DNA of 64,000 nucleotides from Enterobacter sp. RHBSTW-00175 (GTDB lineage Bacteria; Pseudomonadota; Gammaproteobacteria; Enterobacterales; Enterobacteriaceae): positions 434,001 through 498,000 of the forward strand of contig NZ_CP055930.1 of the NCBI RefSeq assembly GCF_013927005.1. The letters are read 5' to 3'. Position numbers and translations under genes: made by a program. A model generated the notes under the pieces. It worked only from the letters and a program-made list of their open reading frames with translations. It did not search any database and was not told where the DNA came from. This document shows positions 50,504 to 59,738 of this stretch, piece by piece; the first letter of the stretch is position 1, and each line of letters opens with the position of its first letter.

Positions 50504-50788
50504 TTAGCGCAGACCCAACTGGAAGATCAGGGTTTCTGCTTCACAGGCGAATACAAAATCGATATCCAGCTGCACGCCGCCTTCAACCTCTTTGAAGGTC
50601 GATTTGATGTCGCACGGTTCGGACTCAACATCACGCGCACGCTTAGTCAGCGCTGCCAGGGTTTCGTCAGCGTCGGCACGGTTAGCGAACACACGGCTGT
50701 AGGACGCGGTGCAATCGGTGTTGTCCATGATGGTACCAACATCCATACAGCAGCAAACCGGGGTTTCATCAGCACTGCATTTACTCAT
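50504..50788 (-). CDS. yfcZ: YfcZ/YiiS family protein (DUF406)
   Basis: 94 residues, E. coli length. An acidic, cysteine-rich small cytoplasmic protein with the cluster TPVCCCMDVGT at about residues 9-19 and a C-terminal ACEAETLIFQLGLR. Function unknown. The start MSKCSADET at 50788 has AGGAAAG upstream and matches the family; the open frame extends further without support. Divergent from fadL. Confidence 0.94.
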   Translation of the reverse strand: MSKCSADETPVCCCMDVGTIMDNTDCTASYSRVFANRADADETLAALTKRARDVESEPCDIKSTFKEVEGGVQLDIDFVFACEAETLIFQLGLR

Positions 50789-51033
50789 AGTAGCTTTCCT
50801 CTGTATTCGCGCCGGGCGCGAGATAAACACGTTGCCGATATTTTACGCCCCGATGACCAGGTGCTCCAGCCGTTAATGGCGCAAAATGGGATAAGTGACC
50901 AATATCACGCTTAAAAATGATCTAAAACAAAAATCACCCTTTCGGATGAGATGCGATGGTCACATTTTTGCCAAGCAGATCTCGTTTCAAGAAACATATT
51001 GGAAAAACTTAATAAACAAACTTGCAACATTAC

Positions 51034-51050
51034 ATCTGGTCAGACCTATA
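51034..51050. promoter_or_regulatory. FadR operator 1 of fadL
   Basis: ATCTGGTCAGACCTATA has the full GGTC-N-GACC core of FadR sites. Confidence 0.75.
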
Positions 51051-51057
51051 CTCACGC

Positions 51058-51074
51058 CACTGGTCTGATTTGTA
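51058..51074. promoter_or_regulatory. FadR operator 2 of fadL
   Basis: CACTGGTCTGATTTGTA, a good left half and a degenerate right half, 24 bases after the first site; E. coli fadL also has two FadR sites. Confidence 0.6.
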
Positions 51075-51153
51075 TGTTTTAACACAGACCCTACACTTCG
51101 CGCTCCTGTTACGGTATGTAACAATTTTTGAATAAAAATAACTCAATGAGGTT

Positions 51154-52506
51154 ATGGTCATGAGCCAGAAAACCCTGTTCAAAAAGACTGCGTTAGCAGT
51201 TGCAGTGGCAATCGTCTCAACGTCCGCCTGGTCAGCGGGCTTTCAGCTTAACGAATTTTCTTCCTCTGGCCTTGGCCGCGCGTACTCCGGGGAAGGTGCA
51301 ATAGCTGATGATGCAGGTAACGTGAGTCGTAACCCTGCGCTTATCACGATGTTTGATCGTCCTGCCTTCTCTATCGGTGCGGTTTATATCGATCCTGATG
51401 TTAACGTCACCGGTAATTCAGCCTTAACCGGCCAAAGTGCTAACCAGGACAACATCGCGCCAAGCGCGTGGGTTCCTAACATGCACTATGTTATGCCAAT
51501 CAACGAGCAGTTTGGTTGGGGTGCATCCGTGACCTCAAACTATGGTCTGGCAACTGAATTTGGTGAAAACTACGGTGCCGGTATTTATGGCGGTAAAACC
51601 GACCTGCAAACCGTTAACCTGAACCTGAGCGGTGCCTATCGCCTGGATAGTAACTGGAGCTTCGGCTTAGGCGTTGACGCCGTTTATGCAAAAGCGAAGA
51701 TCGAGCGTTATGCCGGCTCTCTGGGCCCACTTCTGGCAGGGCAGCTCAATGGCAAGGTTCCCCCTTCTTATCTGGATGGGATCAGCTCCCCGGACGACCA
51801 GATCGCGCACCTGAAAGGTGACGAATGGGGCTTCGGCTGGAACGCGGGTATCCTGTATGAACTGGATAAAAACAACCGCTGGGGTCTGACCTACCGTTCT
51901 GAAGTGAAAATCGACTTCGACGGCGACTACAAAAGCTCCATCAACCCGAACCTGAGCACCATTCTGGGTAATATGGGTATGACTGGCCTTCCTGCTGGTA
52001 CCGGCGGGCGAACCGAGAACGGTTCTTTGTCGTTGCATCTGCCAGAAATGTGGGAAATCTCCGGTTATAACCGTGTAGCACCACAGTGGGCTATCCACTA
52101 TAGCCTGACTTACACCAGCTGGAGCCAGTTCCAGGAACTGAAAGCCACCGGTGATAACGGCCAGACACTGTTCTATAAAGATGAAAGCTTCAAAGATGCG
52201 TATCGCATCGCACTGGGTACAACCTATTACTACGATAAGAACTGGACTTTCCGTACCGGTATCGCATTTGATGATAGCCCGGTTCCGGCCGACAAGCGTT
52301 CTATCTCCATCCCGGATCAGGACCGTCTGTGGCTGAGCGCCGGTGCGACTTACGCATTTAACGATGACGCCTCAATCGACGTTGGCGCATCTTATATGCA
52401 CGGCCAGAAAGTGAACTTCACCGAAGGTGAAGGCGCGGCGGCTTATACCTTCCACTCAGAAGGCAAAGCCTGGCTGTTCGGTACGAACTTCAACTACAAG
52501 TTCTAA
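51154..52506 (+). CDS. fadL: Long-chain fatty acid outer membrane channel FadL
   Basis: 450 residues. A 14-strand outer-membrane beta-barrel with an N-terminal hatch; it takes up long-chain fatty acids and is a phage T2 receptor in E. coli. A signal peptide ends at AWSA (about residue 27), followed by the conserved hatch [20 protein letters not shown] and [13 protein letters not shown]. The last residue is Phe (FNYKF), as required for BAM recognition. The loop around residues 190-215 ([20 protein letters not shown]) differs in length from E. coli, as expected for an exposed loop. Confidence 0.97.
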   Translation: MVMSQKTLFKKTALAVAVAIVSTSAWSAGFQLNEFSSSGLGRAYSGEGAIADDAGNVSRNPALITMFDRPAFSIGAVYIDPDVNVTGNSALTGQSANQDNIAPSAWVPNMHYVMPINEQFGWGASVTSNYGLATEFGENYGAGIYGGKTDLQTVNLNLSGAYRLDSNWSFGLGVDAVYAKAKIERYAGSLGPLLAGQLNGKVPPSYLDGISSPDDQIAHLKGDEWGFGWNAGILYELDKNNRWGLTYRSEVKIDFDGDYKSSINPNLSTILGNMGMTGLPAGTGGRTENGSLSLHLPEMWEISGYNRVAPQWAIHYSLTYTSWSQFQELKATGDNGQTLFYKDESFKDAYRIALGTTYYYDKNWTFRTGIAFDDSPVPADKRSISIPDQDRLWLSAGATYAFNDDASIDVGASYMHGQKVNFTEGEGAAAYTFHSEGKAWLFGTNFNYKF

Positions 52507-52518
52507 TCGCACAGAGAT

Positions 52519-52549
52519 CAAAAAAGGTGAGCATTGCTCACCTTTTTTA
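52519..52549. terminator. Bidirectional terminator between fadL and mlaA
   Basis: AAAAAAGGTGAGC and GCTCACCTTTTTT pair perfectly around ATT, giving T tracts on both strands. Confidence 0.92.
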
Positions 52550-52550
52550 T

Positions 52551-53303
52551 TTACTGCGAATCGATATCTTTTAATTCGTTTTCGATTGCCTTCGCGTTTG
52601 GATTCTCTTCCGGCTTCAGCTTGCCGCCATTAGCAATAAAGTCGTGATTCTGGAAGTACGCTTCACGAACCATGATGTACGGATCGGAAGACTGGCGCAG
52701 CAGACCGTCGGAATCCAGCAACTGGGCACGAGTTTCAATACCTTCAACCGTCCATTTCCCAATTGATAGTGGCCACGTCAGCCACGACAGCACCGGATAC
52801 AGCGTATCGACCATATCGCCGCCATCATCACGGACAGTAAAGCTGCCGTAGAATGGCAACTGCATATACGGACCATAACCCACGCCGTAACTGCCCAGGG
52901 TACTACCAAAACGGTGTGGTTGTTCACGTTGCAGTTTCTGGTTCGCCATACCTGCAACATCAATAAAGCCGCCCATACCCAACAGGGTGTTCAGGAAGAA
53001 GCGGGTGAAGTGCACCATGCCCTGGTAAGGATCGCCTTGCAGGAAGTAGTTCACCATCACCGCAGGCTCTTCCAGGTTACTGGTGAAGTTGCTCAACCCG
53101 TTACGTGCAGGCTGTGGAACATAATCGCGCCACGCAACCGCCACCGGACGGACCACATAGGGATCCAGCACGTTGTAGTTGAAGTTGTACATGGTGCGGT
53201 TAAACCCTTCTAAAGGATCAGAGCGCCCAGTTTGCTCGCCCGAGCTTGCACAGCCCACGAGCAACGTAGTGCCCAGCGCAAGCGCCGACAGCCGAAGTTT
53301 CAT
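52551..53303 (-). CDS. mlaA: Outer membrane lipid asymmetry lipoprotein MlaA (VacJ)
   Basis: 250 residues. It removes phospholipids from the outer leaflet of the outer membrane and passes them to the MlaC-MlaFEDB system. A lipoprotein signal ends in TTLLVGC with Cys18 as lipidation site. DPLEGFNRTMYNFNYNVLDP, PVAVAWRDYVPQPARNGLSN and RFFLNTLLGMGGFIDVAGMA are the conserved parts. The start MKLRLSALALG at 53303 has AGGGAG upstream; the frame continues open beyond it without support. Confidence 0.95.
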   Translation of the reverse strand: MKLRLSALALGTTLLVGCASSGEQTGRSDPLEGFNRTMYNFNYNVLDPYVVRPVAVAWRDYVPQPARNGLSNFTSNLEEPAVMVNYFLQGDPYQGMVHFTRFFLNTLLGMGGFIDVAGMANQKLQREQPHRFGSTLGSYGVGYGPYMQLPFYGSFTVRDDGGDMVDTLYPVLSWLTWPLSIGKWTVEGIETRAQLLDSDGLLRQSSDPYIMVREAYFQNHDFIANGGKLKPEENPNAKAIENELKDIDSQ

Positions 53304-53617
53304 AAATATCTCCCTGTTCAGTATGGCTATCGTTGATTGCCATCCGTAACGGAGCGTCTGACGCCCCGTCTGTAAACGTGCAAGTGATTGTAACAGCACG
53401 CTTACCGATGTCCACGCACACAATTACGGGCAGTAATCACCGTCACTCTGATCTCAGCATAGCCTGGCTTTTTGATTTCGTTTCGCTGGCAATTTTATAT
53501 TGGCTTTGAAAGAGATGTATCACCTTTGTTGCCATTGTCTGGATTTTAAGAGCATCCCCACGGGTAAACCATAAAAAATCGCTACCCTTAACATAAAGAC
53601 CCTTATCCGGAGCGGCT
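53304..53617. other. mlaA/yfdC intergenic region
   Basis: 314 bases between divergent genes. I see no RNA gene, repeat or clear operator; short hairpins such as GGAGCGTCTGACGCCCC occur. Both promoters must lie here. A TCCGGAG sequence provides the yfdC ribosome binding site. Confidence 0.4.
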
Positions 53618-54547
53618 ATGAAAGAAATTGGCGAAGAAAAAATCGGTGAGCAGAATGGCGACCATGAAGTCGACAGCGAGGAAAAACGTCGGGGAGAGAA
53701 GATAGAAGTCGATGAAGACCGTCTGCCTTCCCGGGCGATGGCAATCCACGAGCATATTCGCCAGGACGGGGAAAAAGAGCTCGAGCGGGATGCCATGGCC
53801 CTGCTGTGGTCAGCCATTGCCGCAGGTTTATCGATGGGCGCATCGCTGCTGGCGAAGGGGATTTTTCATGTCCATCTGGTGGATGTGCCCGGCGGGTTTT
53901 TACTGGAAAACCTCGGGTATACCTTCGGCTTTGTTATCGTCATTATGGCCCGCCAGCAACTGTTTACGGAGAACACCGTTACGGCTGTGCTCCCGGTGAT
54001 GCATAGCCCTACCTCCGGGAATGCCATCCTGCTGATGCGCTTGTGGAGCGTGGTGTTACTCGGAAATCTTATCGGCACGGGCGTCGCGGCCTGGGCCTTT
54101 GAGTACATGCCAATTTTTGATGAAGCCACCCGGGACGCGTTTGTGAAAATCGGTATGGATGTGATGAAAAACACCCCTGCTGAGATGTTTGCTAACGCGA
54201 TTATCTCCGGCTGGATTATCGCGACGATGGTCTGGATGTTTCCCTCTGCGGGCAGTGCGAAAATTGTGGTGATTATCCTGATGACCTGGCTTATCGCACT
54301 CGCAGACACCACGCACATTGTGGTGGGCAGCGTCGAAGTTCTTTATCTGGTCTTTAGTGGCACGCTGCACTGGAGCCATTTTTTATGGCCTTTCGCCCTC
54401 CCGACGCTGGCAGGCAATATCTGCGGCGGGACGTTTATTTTTGCCCTGCTGAGCCACGCGCAAATTCGCAATGACATGTCCAACAAGCGCAAAGCCGAGC
54501 TTAAGGCTCGGGAAGATAATGAAAAATCGGCAAAAAAAATGGACTGA
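53618..54547 (+). CDS. yfdC: Formate/nitrite transporter family protein YfdC
   Basis: 309 residues (E. coli 310). The FNT family forms pentameric channels for small anions. A highly charged cytoplasmic N-terminus (about residues 1-65) is followed by six membrane helices with GLSMGASLLAKGIFHVHL, NLGYTFGFVIVIMARQQLFTE and GNLIGTGVAAWAFEYMP. The true substrate of YfdC is not settled. It is the last backbone gene before argW. Confidence 0.94.
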   Translation: MKEIGEEKIGEQNGDHEVDSEEKRRGEKIEVDEDRLPSRAMAIHEHIRQDGEKELERDAMALLWSAIAAGLSMGASLLAKGIFHVHLVDVPGGFLLENLGYTFGFVIVIMARQQLFTENTVTAVLPVMHSPTSGNAILLMRLWSVVLLGNLIGTGVAAWAFEYMPIFDEATRDAFVKIGMDVMKNTPAEMFANAIISGWIIATMVWMFPSAGSAKIVVIILMTWLIALADTTHIVVGSVEVLYLVFSGTLHWSHFLWPFALPTLAGNICGGTFIFALLSHAQIRNDMSNKRKAELKAREDNEKSAKKMD

Positions 54548-54622
54548 ATGGCGACTCTTTGAGCAGTCAGGCGGCGATGAGCTTAACGCAAAGTGTAAAT
54601 AAGGCTATACTCGTGCCGCTTC

Positions 54623-54697
54623 GTCCCCTTAGTTAAATGGATATAACGAGCCCCTCCTAAGGGCTAGTTGCAGGTTCGATTCCTGCAGGGGACACCA
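54623..54697 (+). tRNA. argW: tRNA-Arg (anticodon CCT)
   Basis: 75 bases that fold as a tRNA: acceptor GTCCCCT with AGGGGAC, T-arm GCAGGTTCGATTCCTGC, anticodon loop CTCCTAA with CCT, and an encoded CCA end. It corresponds to E. coli argW, the attachment site of the CPS-53 prophage and other islands. The 3' half can serve as an att core for the island that follows. Confidence 0.96.
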
Positions 54698-54829
54698 TAT
54701 AAACAGCTTTCCTGAAGTCTGCCTCGCGATAAACCCTCCACTCTGCCTATGCGACGTCAATTGATGTCTACTCATTTCAACGCCCAGAGACAAAGCCCAG
54801 AAGCTCGCTGAAGGTTGAAGGCTCTATCT

Positions 54830-55024
54830 CATGGTTAATACCAATGATTCAAAGTCCTGGCGAATGAAGTATCGATTTGCCGGGAAACAGAATACCCACG
54901 GGCAACAACCTGTTTGACAGCTTCAATTTTAAACCCTTTAGGATAAACGCTTACTGCTCATAAGCACCTCTCTTTAACCCATTTTAAATGACTTTGAGGT
55001 GTCTGTTAAAACCGTGGCGATTCA
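54830..55024 (-). pseudogene. Remnant of an IS3-family element (left end and orfA fragment)
   Basis: On the minus strand, TGAATCGCCACGG (from 55024) looks like an IS3-family terminal repeat. About 60 bases later an ATG (54961) opens MSSKR, which after one extra T continues as GFKIEAVKQVVARGYSVS, the N-terminal helix-turn-helix of an IS3-type OrfA. The similarity fades after about 35 codons and no orfB or right end follows, so it is a short relic. The rest of 54698-55093 holds no gene; an inverted repeat GCCCGTTA/TAACGGGC lies at 55034-55058. Confidence 0.65.
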
Positions 55025-55033
55025 CTCAATCAT

Positions 55034-55058
55034 GCCCGTTATACCTTGAGTAACGGGC
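55034..55058. repeat. Small inverted repeat downstream of the 1069-codon gene
   Basis: GCCCGTTA and TAACGGGC flank nine bases, 36 bases beyond the stop of the large gene. Without a T tract it is only a weak terminator candidate. Confidence 0.4.
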
Positions 55059-55093
55059 AAATAATGAGATTTGATCAAGGTTGCGAGACTAAG

Positions 55094-58000
55094 TTACTTC
55101 ACCTGATTCGCCCAAATATACGTCCCTAATCGAAGGAGTGTTTCGTGAGAGTTCGGTGAATAGACACTCAATAACCCCTGTTCGTTGGCTGCGAGATACT
55201 GCCAGCTTCCCTCTTCCATCATCAGTTCTTTGAAATCCGTACCGTTATTGCTCAGGTAGATAACCTGTCGGTTATTGCTTGATGGGAACAGGCTGATCCC
55301 ATCAAGGTGGAAACAATCAGAGACGCGCATTTCGTTGTCATGCCGTTTCCACTCGTAGCCTTTAACGGACGTCAGCAGATAGCAGGAGTAGAAACACATC
55401 AGCGTGTCATTCATTCGTGTTACCCGAACGTCGCTGTAGAACTCTTTCTCGCTATTCCAGGTGCAGCTACGCCAGTTTTTACCGGGCACATGGTATTCGA
55501 TCATCGGTTCTGATTTGGGGCGCTTTTTCACTGAGGTGTAGTAGCTGTCGTATTTGCTGAATGCCAGTAGACAATCCACGCCCGGCAGCGCGCAAAGGTT
55601 TTCTATCTCGATACCTTCACTGTAGTTCGGTGACTCGTCATAGCGTTGCCATGCTGCGCCCGGATTGTCGGCGCAGAAAATCAGCGGTTTATCATAGGTC
55701 GAGGTTTTCGTTGAGTCGAAGAAAAAGCCCTCATCCTTATACTGATACTCTTTGCGCTCTTTAAAACGCCACAACCAGCGATGATTAAAATAGACCAGAT
55801 CCTCGGTGGCGCTGTAGTCCCAGGCGTTGGGAAAATCCGGGAACTGGCTTTTTTGCCAGTTAAGCGCTTCGCGGGAATAGAGGAAACCCTCGCCGGAGCC
55901 GCCGAACATCACCCACACACCTTCAACAATAATTATTTTACTTACATAGCATCTTTCATCTGATGCAACGGGGTTCACGCTCTGCCAGTTCAGCCGATCC
56001 TCGCTTCGGTAGAAACATTCGTCGTTATCAACGATTAACCACACTTTGCCGTCGGTTTTGATATGACGGATATTTTCCGGATCGCAGGGCGGGTTTTCCA
56101 CCTCCTGCCAGTCAATGCTAAGTTTGTACTCCCGTCCCGCTTTAATCACAGTAACCGACTGCTTATTACGTTTTTCCTGTTCCTGCTGCTGCAACCAGTC
56201 AGCGTGTTTTTGCTTTTTAATACGAATAACCGAACTATCAAAATCACCTCGGGCAAAGAGTTCCAGTTGCTCAGCTGCATCGGAACAAGCCCTGGAAAAG
56301 GCGGTTAACACGCTGTCAATTTGGTTCTGATATTCGTTGAATTGATCGTACCACTCTTCGTTTTCGGCGGAATTATCCAGTTCATAATCGGAATAACTGA
56401 TGTACCCGTCATAGTCAAACGTCGGCAAACCCCAGCGCGAGGTCATTGCGTTGCCGGTACTCAGCGCTGAACCGTTCGCCGAGATAAACTCGCTGGCTTT
56501 TTTACGGAAATCATTAAGACCAGAAAGACAGGATTTGCGTCCCAGCGTGTAAGCCGAGCTACCGACCGCCGATCCCATTTTGCCGAGGAAGCTGTCACCT
56601 TCAAATGAGCCCATAAAGAAGCTCACGTCGGATGCTTTGTTGGTAATTTTCATCAGCTCAAAGCCCAGCATCGTTGCGGCATGGTCGGCGGCGTAAAGCT
56701 GTTTAATCGCGGCGGAAAAATACTCTTTAAATTGCAGTTCGCGGTAGCGGACGATGTTTTTCCACCCCTGCGTCAGCGCGTTTAATTTCACTGCGCTGGC
56801 AAGTAACTGCGTTTCGTCACTTTCGCGGATCAGCGTTAGCATAGCAGCGAAATTATCTTTAAACTGCGCAGGTTTCAGAACGCCAAGCAGGCGCATCACC
56901 TGCGGGTTTTCAATGGTCTTGCCGCAGAGCGCCAGCAGGAAAAAGACGTCGAAAAGCCAGCTGTAACGTGCGTTATCATCACTCAGCAGTGACAGCATCT
57001 CCGGCTGATATTGCTGGTATTTGTACGCGCTATCGGCCAGGCTGGCGATTTCTTCAGCCACTGCCGGGCAGCCCGCTTTCTCGCCGAGCAGCGCCAGAAA
57101 CTCAGCTCCTTGCATACTCAGCGATGCTGAATTCTCAATGCTTAGCGCCAGCAGCAACAGATAAATGTGTTTTTTCTCTTCGCTCTCTGTGGTATCCAGA
57201 AAACTGTGCTGGCGGATATCGGGCAGCTCAGAAACCAGCGTTAACGCCTCAGCGGCGTCATCTTGCGGAGCCTCAATTGCAGCGGCATTTAACCCGTTAA
57301 TATCTTTATAAATATCGATAGTCACCAGACTACCGCCGATCACTTCGCTAATCAGATCGCGGATACTGTAGATGGTTGATAAGCCAGCAAAGGTTTCGCC
57401 AAACAGCCTGGAAATCAGTTTTTCGCGTGCTTCATCACTATTGCACAACACATCATCATCAATCAGTGAAACTATCTTTTCATATTGATCAGAAAGGAAA
57501 TAGAGGGCGTTAAACCCGATCCCGGAGATATTGGTCTGGATAAAATGAGAATCAATCAGATGCTCATCCAGCGAAATTTCAATCAGCGAGCGGTAGCGAT
57601 CAATACCGGCAATCTCGATCTGGTCGATAAGCTCAATAATAAAATCCAGCAGACGTACTTCTTCATCGCAGTTGATGCCGAGTTTTTCCAGTGTCACGAT
57701 CAGGTAATTGATATCCGCTGTCGCCAGTTCAGCATCTTTGTGTCGACGCATAAAATCATAGGTCAGGCTTAATACCAAAATAGTGCCTGGATAAGATTTA
57801 TAGCGTCGTTTATTCGCTTCGATATCTAATGACCAGTTATTAAAGCGAGTGTTATTTTCCACATGTACCAGTCGGCGATTAATTTTATCAATTGCCTGCT
57901 CAAGGAAATCCCGGGTTTCAATAATAAATTCGTTCATCGTTCCCAGGTTATTACGAATAATGGCAATGCTCTGAGAATTGAGTAAATTCTGCTGCTGCAA

Positions 58001-58303
58001 TTGCATCAGATAATGCCAGGCAAACTTCTGCATTTGCAACGCATCAGACTGATTTTGTAACTGATTTTCACTGTTCTTGCCGGTAATCGCGCCGGCAAAA
58101 CGTTTGAAAAACCCGCTGCTCGCCTGATTTTGCAGCCGATCCTGACTGGTGGAAATCAGCTTTGAGGCGTCCAGCGCCAGTTGTTGCGTAAGCGCCGCAT
58201 TAGCAGTGTGTTGTCTGACCAGGTGGTTTACTGCCTCCAACTCAGCCCCTTCCAGGGGTTGATGAAAAATCTGTTGTTGCAGCTCAGCTGTCATGTCGGT
58301 CAT
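55094..58303 (-). CDS. Large protein of unknown function: helical N-terminal region and beta-propeller-like C-terminal region
   Basis: An intact 1069-codon gene that I do not recognise. The first ~200 residues are helical and Gln/Asn-rich (SGFFKRFAGAITGKNSENQL, MQLQQQNLLNSQSIAIIRNN), like a coiled-coil region. The middle (about 200-650) is helical with one hydrophobic stretch (SWLFDVFFLLALCG) and a glycine/serine-rich segment. From about residue 715 it becomes strand-rich with repeats around Trp/Phe-Tyr motifs (DGKVWLIVDNDECFYRSEDR, GVWVMFGGSGEGFLYSREAL), resembling BNR/sialidase-type or YCF48-like propeller blades. No signal peptide. It starts ten bases after the 471-codon gene with its own AGGAA, so both form an operon. 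Base composition is more A+T-rich than the flanks. Confidence 0.8.
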   Translation of the reverse strand: MTDMTAELQQQIFHQPLEGAELEAVNHLVRQHTANAALTQQLALDASKLISTSQDRLQNQASSGFFKRFAGAITGKNSENQLQNQSDALQMQKFAWHYLMQLQQQNLLNSQSIAIIRNNLGTMNEFIIETRDFLEQAIDKINRRLVHVENNTRFNNWSLDIEANKRRYKSYPGTILVLSLTYDFMRRHKDAELATADINYLIVTLEKLGINCDEEVRLLDFIIELIDQIEIAGIDRYRSLIEISLDEHLIDSHFIQTNISGIGFNALYFLSDQYEKIVSLIDDDVLCNSDEAREKLISRLFGETFAGLSTIYSIRDLISEVIGGSLVTIDIYKDINGLNAAAIEAPQDDAAEALTLVSELPDIRQHSFLDTTESEEKKHIYLLLLALSIENSASLSMQGAEFLALLGEKAGCPAVAEEIASLADSAYKYQQYQPEMLSLLSDDNARYSWLFDVFFLLALCGKTIENPQVMRLLGVLKPAQFKDNFAAMLTLIRESDETQLLASAVKLNALTQGWKNIVRYRELQFKEYFSAAIKQLYAADHAATMLGFELMKITNKASDVSFFMGSFEGDSFLGKMGSAVGSSAYTLGRKSCLSGLNDFRKKASEFISANGSALSTGNAMTSRWGLPTFDYDGYISYSDYELDNSAENEEWYDQFNEYQNQIDSVLTAFSRACSDAAEQLELFARGDFDSSVIRIKKQKHADWLQQQEQEKRNKQSVTVIKAGREYKLSIDWQEVENPPCDPENIRHIKTDGKVWLIVDNDECFYRSEDRLNWQSVNPVASDERCYVSKIIIVEGVWVMFGGSGEGFLYSREALNWQKSQFPDFPNAWDYSATEDLVYFNHRWLWRFKERKEYQYKDEGFFFDSTKTSTYDKPLIFCADNPGAAWQRYDESPNYSEGIEIENLCALPGVDCLLAFSKYDSYYTSVKKRPKSEPMIEYHVPGKNWRSCTWNSEKEFYSDVRVTRMNDTLMCFYSCYLLTSVKGYEWKRHDNEMRVSDCFHLDGISLFPSSNNRQVIYLSNNGTDFKELMMEEGSWQYLAANEQGLLSVYSPNSHETLLRLGTYIWANQVK

Positions 58304-58313
58304 TTTCTGTTCC

Positions 58314-59729
58314 TTACAGATTATTAATTTTATTTTTTAAACGCAGGCTCTGCATTTGCAGGGTTTTTATCTGACTGGCGAAGTGCTTTTCAGAGAGATA
58401 AAGCCCTTTATGGAAATCGGCGTAATAGGTTTGCGATTGCTGCAGATAATTGAGCGCATCGTGCATCACCAGGCCGCTGCTCACCACCTGTTCGGTGTTG
58501 GCGAGGATAAGCTGGAAATTTCTCTCGATATGGTTGTCAATGGCGATATTCATGGCGAGCGTTGTAATCACGCCGCCGATAAGACTACCTACCAGCGCGC
58601 CCACCGGCCCGCCGAGTGCGCCCACCGCCGCGCCTACCGAGGCTCCCGTGACGCCCGCGCCGGTCTGGAACAGATTCTTACCCACCCTGGATTCTAGCTC
58701 CTGGGCACTAATTTTCCCCGCCGCGTACAGCACCACGTTTTGCACCACATCCACGGCGCAAACGGCCGCCCCGGCAACACCGCCGTTCGCCATACTGCGT
58801 TTGAAAACCGTACCGGCAAACAGGCCGGGCATAGAGCGGGCAGCGATGCTGACGCTGGCACTGGCAACCCCGGCTTTCAGGGCGCTGTCCCCGGCGGCAA
58901 TTACCGTGTTTTGCAGGATCTGGACAGTGGCTTGTTCAACCGTAATCTCGCCATTTTTTACCTGCCGAATATACTGGAAAGTATTGATACTTCCGGCAAT
59001 AACAGTCGTGATAACCGCCGCCGATCCCGCCGCCCGCACGCTTCGCTGGATGGTCGCTTTATTGAGATAACCATCCTGCATGTTCTTATGCAGATCTTTC
59101 CCTGCTGGCGTACCGGCTCCCACAGACTCAGCATCGCGTTTGCTGAGCGGTGTGGAACTCACCCCTTCCGCCTCAATGGATCCGGCAGTGTTATCACGCA
59201 CTTTTGCCGCGGCTTTGGAAACCTCGGGACGCGTTTGCTGATTTTTATGTACGGTACGCTGCGCGGAGGCTTTAATATCCTCAATTTGATCGGCCGGACC
59301 GATAAACACATCACTGTGCTGATATTGATGCACGCCATCTTTGGTTGAACGGAATGCGTTCTGCGTTTTATTGGCATTCTGAAAATATTTCAGTTGCGCT
59401 CCCAGCACCTGCTCATCACCCTTCATCACCACGATGTCATGCACCTGATGATTTTTTACCAGAGGGGAATTCTTAAACTGGTCAGTAAAGGCGCAAATGT
59501 CTTTATCTTGCAGAATGGCATCAAGGTTGAAGGATTCTGCGTGCCAGGTCTCAGCAGCAAAACCGCCTTTTATGGCGTTGTTTTGCATCGTGGACGAGAT
59601 GGTAGACATAATAGAGTTAGCCTGGTTTATTTCACCCACCATGCGGCCAATCTTTTCTGCTGCCTGCATTGGCCAGATTGGACAGAGGCTAATCGACTGC
59701 GTTATGGCCTTTTTGCGATCGTTCGTCAT
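58314..59729 (-). CDS. Protein of unknown function with a C-terminal glycine-zipper membrane segment
   Basis: An intact 471-codon gene not recognised by name. Residues about 55-165 form a compact alpha/beta-looking domain (TWHAESFNLDAILQDKDICA, VHDIVVMKGDEQVLGAQLKY, SDVFIGPADQIEDIK), reminiscent of nuclease-fold or phage-polyvalent-protein domains, but no catalytic residues can be claimed. Residues about 230-335 are Ala/Val-rich, and 357-394 is a glycine zipper (GAGVTGASVGAAVGALGG, GALVGSLIGGVITTLAM) typical of membrane-inserting or oligomerising proteins. The last 70 residues are amphipathic helix. RBS GAGGATGCAGC overlaps the stop of the broken WYL gene upstream; the 1069-codon gene follows. 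Confidence 0.8.
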   Translation of the reverse strand: MTNDRKKAITQSISLCPIWPMQAAEKIGRMVGEINQANSIMSTISSTMQNNAIKGGFAAETWHAESFNLDAILQDKDICAFTDQFKNSPLVKNHQVHDIVVMKGDEQVLGAQLKYFQNANKTQNAFRSTKDGVHQYQHSDVFIGPADQIEDIKASAQRTVHKNQQTRPEVSKAAAKVRDNTAGSIEAEGVSSTPLSKRDAESVGAGTPAGKDLHKNMQDGYLNKATIQRSVRAAGSAAVITTVIAGSINTFQYIRQVKNGEITVEQATVQILQNTVIAAGDSALKAGVASASVSIAARSMPGLFAGTVFKRSMANGGVAGAAVCAVDVVQNVVLYAAGKISAQELESRVGKNLFQTGAGVTGASVGAAVGALGGPVGALVGSLIGGVITTLAMNIAIDNHIERNFQLILANTEQVVSSGLVMHDALNYLQQSQTYYADFHKGLYLSEKHFASQIKTLQMQSLRLKNKINNL

Positions 59730-59738
59730 GCTGCATCC

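Larger units (their letters stand above)
50789..51153. promoter_or_regulatory. yfcZ/fadL intergenic region
   Basis: 365 bases without a gene. Two FadR-type sites lie on the fadL side (listed separately). The remainder is A+T-rich; the fadL leader after the second site is about 80 bases and ends in TGAGGTT before ATG. Confidence 0.6.

Noticed and set aside
53866..54318. 150-codon open frame opposite yfdC
   Set aside because: Mirror of transmembrane helices in yfdC.
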